From an uncultured Clostridium sp. (GTDB taxonomy: Bacteria > Bacillota > Clostridia > Clostridiales > Clostridiaceae), in contig CAKVEW010000004.1 in NCBI GenBank assembly GCA_934746015.1, positions 62,001-126,000 on the forward strand: a stretch of DNA of 64,000 bases, in the 5' to 3' direction. Shown one piece after another: positions 7,079 through 16,600 of the stretch (position 1 is its first letter; every line of letters begins with the position of its first letter). The notes under the pieces are model-generated. The model had not been told where the DNA came from and ran no database searches. It was given only the letters and a program-made list of their open reading frames with translations. The translations under genes and the position numbers were made by a program.

Positions 7079-8938
7079 ATGAATTTTGAAAATTTAGCTA
7101 AATCAATTTTAGAAAAAATAGGCGGAAAAGAAAATGTATCAAATTTAACACACTGTGCAACAAGACTAAGATTTAATCTGAAGGATAAGTCAAAGGCAAA
7201 TACATCAGCAATAAAAAATATTAATGGTGTTATGGGTGTAGTTGACAAAGGAGGTCAATACCAAGTAATAATAGGTAATGATGTAAACCATGTTTATAAA
7301 GAAATAACTAAAATTGCAAAATTAGATAACACGACTTCTAATACTGAAGAAGTAGATGATCGTAAACCAGTAGCAAAAGTTATTGATACAATAACAGGTA
7401 TATTTACACCTATATTACCTGCTATTACAGCAGCAGGTATGATGAAAGCAGTTCTTTCATTATTAACTGCCTTTAAATTAATAACTACAACTTCACAAAG
7501 CTATCAAGTTATAAACTTTATGGCTGATGCTGCATTCTATTTCTTACCAATATTACTTGCAAACTCAGCTGCTAAGAAATTTAAATGTAATCAATACCTA
7601 GCAATGATGCTTGGAGGAATGTTATTACATCCAACATTTGTGACAATGGTTAATACAGCTAAGGAAGCTGGAACATCTGTATCAGTATTTGGATTACCAA
7701 TTTCTTTAGCATCATATAGCTCAAGTGTATTACCTATAATACTTGGTGTTTGGTTTATGTCATATGTTGAACCAATTGCCGATAAAGTATCACCAAAGGC
7801 TATTAAATTCTTTACAAAACCATTAATTACAGCAGTTGTTACAGGAATAGTTTTATTAGTAGTAATTGGACCTTTAGGATATATAATAAGTGATAAAGTA
7901 GGATTAGGAATTAAAACTTTAGAAACTTATGCTAGTTGGTTAGTTCCAACATTATTAGGAGGATTAACACCATTATTAGTAATGACAGGTACTCACTATG
8001 GACTTATACCAATAGGTATAAATAATCGTATGACTATGGGATATGATACTATTATTTATCCAGGAATGTTAGCATCAAATGTATCTCAAGGTGGAGCTGC
8101 TTTAGCAGTAGCATTAAAAACTAAGGATTCAGAAATAAAGCAATTAGCATCTTCAGCAGGTATAACAGCAGTTTGTGGTATTACAGAACCAGCTTTATAT
8201 GGAGTAAACTTAAGATTTAAAACTCCTTTATATTCATCTATGATAGGTGGAGCAGTTGGTGGATTATTTTTAGGATTATTCCGTGTATGCAACTACTCAG
8301 GAGGTTCTCCAGGATTTTTAACTTTACCAAGTTATATTGGTGGAGATACAATGATGAATTTTGTATATGCTTGTATAGGAGCAGTTATTAGTGTTGTTGT
8401 TTCATTTGCAACTTGTTTAGTTTTATATAAAGATAAAGAAGAAGTTCCAGTTAAGGAAGAGGAAAAGATACAAAGATCATTAGGAAATGAAATTATTATA
8501 GCTAGTCCTATGAAGGGTGAAATATTACCTTTAAATGAAGTTAAAGATGAAACTTTTGCATCAGAAATGATGGGAAAAGGTGTAGCTATTAAACCAGTAG
8601 ATGGAAAAGTTGTATCTCCAATAAATGGAACTGTTGAAACAATATTTAAAACAAAACATGCTATAGGATTAAAATCTGAAGATGGTACTGAAATTCTTAT
8701 TCATATTGGAATGGACACAGTTCAATTAGAAGGTAAACACTTTAAAGCTTATGTTAAAGATGGAGACAAAGTAAAGATAGGGGATACATTAATAGAATTT
8801 GATAAAGAAGCTATTAAAAAAGAAGGTTATGAATTAATAACACCTGTTATAGTTACTAATACAAATGATTATTTAGAAGTATTGGCTAGAGGAGTAAAGA
8901 AAGTTAATACTGGTGATGCAATTATAAGCATTATATAA
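7079..8938 (+). CDS. bglP: Beta-glucoside PTS permease, IIBCA fusion
   Basis: A 619-residue PTS permease that imports and phosphorylates beta-glucosides such as salicin, arbutin or cellobiose-type sugars. Domain order is IIB (1-90, phosphocysteine C26 in LTHCATRLRF), IIC (about 105-455, ten or so membrane segments, with the GITEPALYGV substrate-site signature) and IIA (about 480-619, phosphohistidine H542 in LIHIGMDTVQLEG). It also serves as the sensor that phosphorylates the antiterminator encoded upstream. Expression is gated by RAT 2 and its terminator and probably by the RAT 3 hairpin at its ribosome site. The GH1 gene follows after a small hairpin. Confidence 0.95.
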   Translation: MNFENLAKSILEKIGGKENVSNLTHCATRLRFNLKDKSKANTSAIKNINGVMGVVDKGGQYQVIIGNDVNHVYKEITKIAKLDNTTSNTEEVDDRKPVAKVIDTITGIFTPILPAITAAGMMKAVLSLLTAFKLITTTSQSYQVINFMADAAFYFLPILLANSAAKKFKCNQYLAMMLGGMLLHPTFVTMVNTAKEAGTSVSVFGLPISLASYSSSVLPIILGVWFMSYVEPIADKVSPKAIKFFTKPLITAVVTGIVLLVVIGPLGYIISDKVGLGIKTLETYASWLVPTLLGGLTPLLVMTGTHYGLIPIGINNRMTMGYDTIIYPGMLASNVSQGGAALAVALKTKDSEIKQLASSAGITAVCGITEPALYGVNLRFKTPLYSSMIGGAVGGLFLGLFRVCNYSGGSPGFLTLPSYIGGDTMMNFVYACIGAVISVVVSFATCLVLYKDKEEVPVKEEEKIQRSLGNEIIIASPMKGEILPLNEVKDETFASEMMGKGVAIKPVDGKVVSPINGTVETIFKTKHAIGLKSEDGTEILIHIGMDTVQLEGKHFKAYVKDGDKVKIGDTLIEFDKEAIKKEGYELITPVIVTNTNDYLEVLARGVKKVNTGDAIISII

Positions 8939-8945
8939 AAATTAA

Positions 8946-8967
8946 TAGAGCTGTTTCCACAGCTCTA
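8946..8967 (+). other. Intercistronic hairpin between bglP and the GH1 gene
   Basis: A perfect 9-bp stem (TAGAGCTGT with ACAGCTCTA, loop TTCC) lies just after bglP. The following tract (ATAATTTAC) is poor in T, so it is more likely an mRNA-stabilising or processing hairpin, or a leaky terminator that lowers expression of the enzyme gene, than a full stop. Confidence 0.55.
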
Positions 8968-9021
8968 TAATTTACAATGAAATTATGAATTTTACTAATG
9001 AGCCTGAAAATATGGAGGTAA

Positions 9022-10464
<1,443 letters not shown>

Positions 10465-10486
10465 GATATTATAATTACATTTAATT

Positions 10487-10522
10487 AAAAGAGTTTAAAT
10501 TTTAATTTAAGCTCTTTTTTTT
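10487..10522 (+). terminator. Terminator of the beta-glucoside operon
   Basis: AAAGAGTTTAAAT (10488-10500) pairs with ATTTAAGCTCTTT (about 10504-10517) and is followed by a run of T. Confidence 0.85.
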
Positions 10523-10617
10523 AATACATATAAAATAAAAACTGTAGAAATACTATAAATTAATTAGAAAAATTAAGAATTAAGAATATATTTTAATTAA
10601 ATGGGTATAAATAATAA

Positions 10618-10632
10618 TGATAATCATTTTCA
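10618..10632 (+). promoter_or_regulatory. Fur-like operator upstream of the S4 paralogue
   Basis: TGATAATCATTTTCA differs at one position from the 7-1-7 Fur consensus TGATAATNATTATCA. It lies about 60-75 bases before the S4 start and just upstream of possible promoter hexamers (TTGAAA 10639-10644 with CATAAT 10662-10667 at 17-base spacing, or TATAAT 10654-10659). Zur and PerR boxes of related shape differ at the outer bases; the match here is closest to Fur. No biochemical support can be seen. Confidence 0.5.
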
Positions 10633-10691
10633 ACTGAATTGAAATTGTGATATTATAATAACATAATTTAATTTAAATGAGGAGGAAAGCA

Positions 10692-11285
10692 ATGGCTAGA
10701 AAGAGAAGTCCAAGATTCAAGGAATGTAGAAGACTTGGATTAAATGTTTCAGGACACCCTAAAGCTATGGACAGAGCTACAAGGGGAACAAGTAGAGCAG
10801 ATAAAAAATTATCTGAATATGGAATAAGACTTTTAGAAAAACAAAGATTAAGAGCTTATTATGGAGTTCTAGAAAAACAATTTAGAAAATATGTTGAAGA
10901 TGCTTTTAAAGTTAAAGAAGGAACAACAGGTGAAGCATTATTAATTAGATTAGAATCAAGATTAGATAATCTAGTTTATAGAATGGGTTTTGCAAACTCA
11001 ATAAGAGCAGCAAGACAAATGGTTAACCATGGTCATATTTTAGTAAATGGAAAGAAAATAGATATTCCATCCTATAAAGTAGAACCAGGTTCAGAAATTT
11101 CTTTAAAAGAATCATCTAGAAAATCAGTGAATTATACTGAAAATATAAGTAACCACACAAATGTTTTACCATATATTCAGTCTAATTTAGATGAATATAA
11201 GGCTATATATTTAAGATATCCATTAAGAGAAGAACTACCTATACAAATAAATGAAAATCTAATAGTGGAATTCTATTCAAGATAG
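10692..11285 (+). CDS. rpsD: 30S ribosomal protein S4, zinc-ligand-free form
   Basis: A 197-residue small-subunit protein S4, which nucleates 16S rRNA folding. The N-terminal S4 domain has only C12 where zinc-binding S4 proteins carry four cysteines, so this is a C-minus version. The S4 RNA-binding domain follows ([42 protein letters not shown]) and the protein ends with the usual LIVEFYSR. An in-frame ATG at 10677 exists, but the AGGAGG at 10680-10685 fixes the start at 10692. It is a lone gene, away from any alpha operon, so it is probably a second, regulated copy; that depends on the rest of the genome. Confidence 0.9.
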   Translation: MARKRSPRFKECRRLGLNVSGHPKAMDRATRGTSRADKKLSEYGIRLLEKQRLRAYYGVLEKQFRKYVEDAFKVKEGTTGEALLIRLESRLDNLVYRMGFANSIRAARQMVNHGHILVNGKKIDIPSYKVEPGSEISLKESSRKSVNYTENISNHTNVLPYIQSNLDEYKAIYLRYPLREELPIQINENLIVEFYSR

Positions 11286-11377
11286 CTTTTTCTAGTATAA
11301 ATCTTATATCTTCTTTAAATTAAAGTATATTTTGCCAATACTATGTAGTGCAGTATGTAGTAAACCCGTTTAATTAC

Positions 11378-11411
11378 AAAAAGGATGATTCTAAAATAGA
11401 ATCATCCTTTT
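11378..11411. terminator. Bidirectional terminator between S4 and L25/Ctc genes
   Basis: AAAAAGGATGATTCT pairs with AGAATCATCCTTTT around a 5-base loop, with A-runs on the left and T-runs on the right. It can stop transcription from both convergent genes. Confidence 0.85.
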
Positions 11412-11428
11412 AAATTTATATAAATAAT

Positions 11429-11980
11429 TTAACTAAAATATTGACTACTTACTACAGCTAATAAAGTTTCTGGATCATTTGATACAGTTACATCCTCTGG
11501 AATATCAATATCCTTAATAAAAATTTTATCATCTAGTTGTAAATCAGAAGCATCTAATTCAATAAATTCTGGGATTTTTTCTACATTACCTTGTAAATCT
11601 ATATACAAAGCATGTGTTTCTAAAGTAAGACGTTTTCCTTCTAAAATATCTTGTCCGATAAATTTGATAGGAATCCTCATTTTAATTATTTCATTAGGTT
11701 TAACATATTGAAAATCTACATGAAGAACCTCATTTTTTTCATTTTTTTGTACTTCTTTAACAACACAATTTATTTTTTTATTTTCAAGTGAAATCTCTAT
11801 TATAGAACCACTATTATTTAGTTTAAACATTCTTGTAAGTTCTGCATCAGAGATTTTTATTGGAATATTTTTATTAAGAAATTCACCATAAATAATACCA
11901 GGTATTTCACCAGCTTTTCTTAATCTATTTTTGTTTTCTTTTACATTTCTATCATATACCTTAAAGGTTAAGTCTGACAT
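11429..11980 (-). CDS. ctc: 50S ribosomal protein L25/general stress protein Ctc
   Basis: A 183-residue L25/TL5/Ctc protein that binds 5S rRNA in the large subunit. The N-terminal L25 beta-barrel covers about residues 5-90 (RLRKAGEIPGIIYGE is the family signature) and the C-terminal TL5/Ctc domain runs to the end (PEFIELDASDLQLDDKIFIKDIDIPEDV). AAGGAGG lies 9 bases before the ATG. In Bacillus, Ctc is a stress-induced form. The upstream region on this strand has a recognisable promoter, a tiny ORF and a 13-bp inverted repeat, which suggests leader control. Confidence 0.93.
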   Translation of the reverse strand: MSDLTFKVYDRNVKENKNRLRKAGEIPGIIYGEFLNKNIPIKISDAELTRMFKLNNSGSIIEISLENKKINCVVKEVQKNEKNEVLHVDFQYVKPNEIIKMRIPIKFIGQDILEGKRLTLETHALYIDLQGNVEKIPEFIELDASDLQLDDKIFIKDIDIPEDVTVSNDPETLLAVVSSQYFS

Positions 11981-12016
11981 TTTAATATACCTCCTTAAAT
12001 AACTTTATTATTAATG

Positions 12017-12070
12017 ATTAAGCTCTATAAAGTTAAGATAAGTGTAATAATAAAGTCTATAGAGCTTAAT
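12017..12070 (-). promoter_or_regulatory. Hairpin in the ctc leader
   Basis: A perfect 13-bp inverted repeat (ATTAAGCTCTATA at 12017-12029, its complement at 12058-12070) with a 28-base loop lies directly between a tiny ORF and the ctc ribosome site (about 11988-11994). No T-run follows on the minus strand, so it is not a simple terminator. Confidence 0.6.
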
Positions 12071-12085
12071 TTAAAAGCCCCACAT
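12071..12085 (-). CDS. Possible leader micro-ORF (Met-Trp-Gly-Phe) before ctc
   Basis: On the minus strand AAGGAAGGTGAT, close to the full anti-16S match, is followed at 8-base spacing by ATG TGG GGC TTT TAA. A second ATG in frame lies two codons upstream (12091), too close to the ribosome site. The ORF is too short to be a functional protein and would act, if at all, by ribosome position ahead of the hairpin at 12017-12070. The call rests on the ribosome site alone. Confidence 0.35.
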   Translation of the reverse strand: MWGF

Positions 12086-12130
12086 ATGCATCACCTTCCT
12101 TTATATTAATGTATTGTATTATATTAATAT

Positions 12131-12159
12131 ATTGTATATTAAATACACTTAAAAAGCAA
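12131..12159 (-). promoter_or_regulatory. Candidate promoter of ctc
   Basis: On the minus strand, TTGCTT (12159-12154) and TACAAT (12136-12131) are 17 bases apart. It would give a leader of roughly 140 bases containing the micro-ORF and hairpin. The remaining stretch 12160-12460 is very AT-rich; no gene or clear motif was seen in it. Confidence 0.45.
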
Positions 12160-12460
12160 ATCGTGGAAATTACAATACGTTAAATTAGATTAGTAAATAT
12201 TAAGAAATATAGTATAAGTTTAAAATAAACATATAAAAAGCTATATTTATTATTAAAATGAGAAAGATAAGTAAAAAAAGAAAATCTAATAAATAAATAG
12301 ATTTATTGTCAAATTAGGAAAAAATATAGATATTTTGTTAAAAAATGATAAAGTTTAAAATTTTGACGAAAAAATTGGAAGATACTTTAAAATTGTTAAA
12401 GAAAAGTTTAATATATAAATATATATTTGTTAATATTATGTAATGAAAGTGGGGAGTATT

Positions 12461-13582
12461 ATGAGGACTATAATTATTGACGACGATAATTTAACCTTAG
12501 AAGCAACTAAAATAATTGTTGGAAAAAATAAATACTTAAATATTATAGGAAGCTTTAATAATGCCAATGAAGCTTTAGAAAAATTGGATGAGCTATCCCC
12601 TGAAGTAGTGTTTTTAGATGTTGAAATGCCTAATATAAGTGGTATTGAAGTAGCTAAAAAACTAGAGGAATTTAACAACAACATACAAATTATATTTGTA
12701 ACTGCTTATGAGAAGTACGCATTAGATGCCTTTAAGGTTAGTGCAACAGATTATATAGTGAAGCCAATAACAGAAGCAGCAATAAATAAAACAGTAAAAA
12801 AATTAATAAAATATAAAGAGGGAATAAGATTTTTTGAAAAGAAAACAAATAGAAATAAAATTTATACATTAGGAAATTTTAAGGTTTATGGGAATAAGGA
12901 AAATGAATTAATAAAATGGCCAACTGCAAAGGTTGAAGAATTATTCGCATATTTTACTGTTGGTAGAGGTAATGCGATAGATAGATGGTGCCTTTGTGAA
13001 CTTCTTTGGCCAAAAGCATCTCCTGAAAAGGCATTACATAGTCTACATAATAGTATATATAGATTAAAACAAGCATTAAAAAACAATGGAATAGAAAATA
13101 TTATTTCTTATGAAAATGGTTGTTATAGCATTGATATAAGTAATATGTACTGTGATCTTTGGGAATGCGAAGACTTTATGATGTTAAATTTAAACTTAGA
13201 TAATGAAAATGAAGATAAATATGAAAAAATAATTAAGAGTTATAATGGTAACTTATTTCAAAATAGAGATTATATATGGGCTACTGATTTAAAAGAAGCC
13301 TTAGATAGATTCTTCTTAAAAACAGGAAAAACTTTAAGTGAATATTACTATACTAGGGAGAGTTATTATAAATCAGAAGAGGTTTTAAGAAAAATTATAA
13401 ATGAAAACCCATTTGATGAAGATTTAGTAGATTTAACTATGAAAAATGATTTTCAATTTAAAAATAAAATGGGTATAATAAATACTTTTAAAAAATTAAA
13501 GAATTCTTTGAGGGAAGAATTAGATGTTTCTCCAAGGAATTCAACGGAGAAACTTTATCTTGAGTTAATAAATACATTATAA
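12461..13582 (+). CDS. Response regulator with SARP-like DNA-binding and BTAD domains
   Basis: A 373-residue regulator. Residues 1-120 are a receiver domain with acidic DDD near the start, the phospho-acceptor Asp in VVFLDVEMP, Thr in FVTAYE and Lys in YIVKPI. About 130-240 is a winged-helix domain of the SARP/OmpR kind (YTLGNFKVYG...RWCLCELLWP...LHNSIYRLKQAL), and the rest is a helical BTAD-type domain. An upstream ATG at 12443 lacks a ribosome site; GGGGA before 12461 supports the start used. No histidine kinase gene is adjacent, so the input is unknown. It lies 93 bases before the adhesin gene and may control it. Confidence 0.85.
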   Translation: MRTIIIDDDNLTLEATKIIVGKNKYLNIIGSFNNANEALEKLDELSPEVVFLDVEMPNISGIEVAKKLEEFNNNIQIIFVTAYEKYALDAFKVSATDYIVKPITEAAINKTVKKLIKYKEGIRFFEKKTNRNKIYTLGNFKVYGNKENELIKWPTAKVEELFAYFTVGRGNAIDRWCLCELLWPKASPEKALHSLHNSIYRLKQALKNNGIENIISYENGCYSIDISNMYCDLWECEDFMMLNLNLDNENEDKYEKIIKSYNGNLFQNRDYIWATDLKEALDRFFLKTGKTLSEYYYTRESYYKSEEVLRKIINENPFDEDLVDLTMKNDFQFKNKMGIINTFKKLKNSLREELDVSPRNSTEKLYLELINTL

Positions 13583-13625
13583 AAAAATTATATTTTTATT
13601 TATGAGTTTTCTTGTGAGAATTATT

Positions 13626-13634
13626 TGCTATAAT
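13626..13634 (+). promoter_or_regulatory. Extended -10 promoter element of the adhesin gene
   Basis: TGCTATAAT is an extended -10 element with no convincing -35, about 40 bases before the adhesin ATG. AATTAATA/TATTAATT (13632-13639 with 13655-13662) forms a small inverted repeat just downstream that could be an operator. The weak -35 fits an activator-dependent promoter, perhaps driven by the adjacent response regulator. Confidence 0.45.
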
Positions 13635-13675
13635 TAATATTATATAATAACAATTATTAATTATAGGGGGATAAT

Positions 13676-16600
13676 ATGAAAAATATTAAAAAGCCAGCTC
13701 TTTTTATATTGATAACATTAATATTACAATTATTTTCAGGAATTAATTTTACCAATATAGTAAAAGCTGAAGAAAACAAAGATTTTAAATTTATTACATC
13801 AATTGAATTAACTGATTTTGATAATAAACCTTTAAAAGATGATATTGATAAATCATCAGATGTACGTGTTAACTTTAATTTTGAAATTCCAAATATGAAA
13901 GATGTAAAAAAAGGAGAAATTTTCACTGTCAATATACCAAATCAAATTCAACTAATAAGCAATTTTGATAAGGAATTACTTGATGAAGATGGTGAAGTAG
14001 TTGCTATAGCTCACTTTGATAAAAGTGGAAAAATAGCTATAGAATTTACTGATTATACAGGAGGTTATTCTGATGTAAAGGGTAATTTCTATTTAGACAC
14101 AAAGTTTGATAAAAATAATATTGGAAATGAACCAATTGAAAAAATAGAATTTAATTTATCAGGACAAGCAGAACCAGTTGTTGTTGAAATCAAATTTAAA
14201 CAAGATCCGATTCCTGAAGTTTCTATATCAAAATGGAGTGATGGATATGATGGAATAAAAAATGAAATTACTTGGAAGATAGAGTTCAATAAGGAAAATG
14301 TCAATGTTAAAAATCCTATAATAATAGATAATATTCCTTTAGGTCAAGAGTATATAGAAGGATCAGCTACAATAGATAATGGAGCTGATAAAAATGGGTT
14401 TTCTTATGTACCTGTAGCAAATGATGGCACTAAGTCTGGAACAGTGACTTATAACTTCCAAGGAGAAGTTAATAAAAAATATATAATTTCTTTTAAAACT
14501 AAAATAAGTGATGCAAGTATTTTACCAGAGGAACAAGGGAAAAGTGTAAAATTAACTAATAAGGCAATAGTTAATTATAATAATATTAATAAGGAATCTA
14601 ACGAAGCTTCTGTTGATGTTAAGACAAATTATATTGAGAAGTCTGGTAAGTATGATGCTAATGGGAAAAAGATAGATTGGACTATTAAGGTAAATAACAA
14701 TTCTTTAGAACTTAATAATTTAAAGGTGGAAGATGTTATACCAAAAGGATTAGAGCTTATTAAAGGCTCATTTGAAGTTAATAATACAGCAAATAATACT
14801 TATCAATATGATGAAGCAAATAAAAAACTTGATTATACATTTAACGGAACAATTAATACTCAACAAATAATTAAATTCTCTACTAAAGTTGTAGACGAAA
14901 AGGTTTATCAATCAAATGAAACTACTAACTTCACAAATACTGCAACTATATTGGAAGGATTATCAGGTAAACCGTATTCAAGTGCTAATGTAGGAGTAGG
15001 TAGTAATATTTTGAAAAAAAGTGCTGAAGGTACTTATAATACAGTTAATAATTACTTAAAATGGAAGATAGAAGTTAATAGTAATGAAGTAAAGCTTGAA
15101 AATCCAATAGTAACAGATAATATTCCTATAGGTCAAAAGTATGTAGATGGAAGTTTAAAAATAGACGGATTAAAGCCTGATACTAACAAATTTACTTATA
15201 AAGTTGCGGATAGTGGAGATACAAAAAAAACAGGAACTATTACTTATAGCTTTAATGAAACTATTAACAAAAAGTATGTCATTACATTTGAAACTGAAGT
15301 TTCTGAAAGTAGTATTTATGCAGGAAATATTAATAATAAACAATATAGCAATATTGCATATATGAAGGCTCATAATATATCAGAAGAAGTTAATAGTAAA
15401 GCCGATCAAAATGTTAATAGTAATGTTATTGATAAAAAATCAGTAAATTATGATGCTATAAAAAAAGAAATTACTTGGAAGATATTTGTTAATAATAATA
15501 AAACTAAATTAGGACAGGTAGTAGTTACATATAATATCCCTTTAGGACAAGAATATGTTGAAAACTCTGCATCTATAAACAATAAGGATGGTTTATTTGA
15601 TTATAAAAAGGCAGATGAAAATGATACAGAAAAAACAGGAACGTTAACTTATAGATTTAATAATGAAATAAATGATACCTATGAAATTACTTTTAAAACT
15701 AAAATTATAGATGATTCTATTTTTTATACAAATGGGGAGAAGAAAGTCGAAAATACTGCTAAGATAAGTGGAGATGTTATACCACCAAATGTCATTACTA
15801 AAGCAGAACAAATAATTAAGAACTCAGTAATTAGTAAATCTGCAAATTATCAATGGGGGAATGACTATATTGATTGGAATGTAGTTATTAATTCTAATTC
15901 AATCCCCATGGGAAAAGTAATTGTTGAAGATAATTTGCAAGAGGGATTAGAATTAGATACAGCAACTGTAGAATTATGTAAACAAACTTTAAATTCTGAT
16001 GGATTATTAGTGAAGGGTGATGCTGTTATTTTAAATAAGAATAGTGTACAATATGATGTTAATAAAAGGAACTTTATATTTGATTTTTCAGATGAAGTAG
16101 ATACACCATATTTATTAACATTTAGAACAAATATTGTAGATAAAAATAAACAACCATTCTCTAATACAATACAGTTTAAAGGTGGAAAAACAAATGCAGA
16201 AAGTACTGTCAATAATGTTAGAGTAGAATTTCAATCTGGTGGTGGTAGTGAAATAGGTACAAGAGGATCAATTACCATATTAAAATTAGATAAGGATAAT
16301 AAAAATGCAAAGCTTAAGGGAGCAAAATTCAATTTAATAGATAGATACGATAATGTAATAGCAACAGGTGAAACTAATGAAAATGGTGAATTGAAATTCA
16401 ATAAAATCAAATTTGATATACCATATACTGTAGAAGAGATAGTAGCACCAGAAGGATACACTTTAGGCGAAAAGAATTTTTATGAGTTTACTATAAATAG
16501 TACAGATGATAACAAAAATATTTCGTACTCTTTTTACAATAAAGCTATTAAAGGATCAATAGAATTAAATAAAGTTGATGAAGATAAAAATCCACTAAAG

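Noticed and set aside
10677..10691. Upstream ATG for S4 (MRRKA extension)
   Set aside because: The ATG overlaps the AGGAGG that serves ATG 10692, and S4 proteins begin MARxR.
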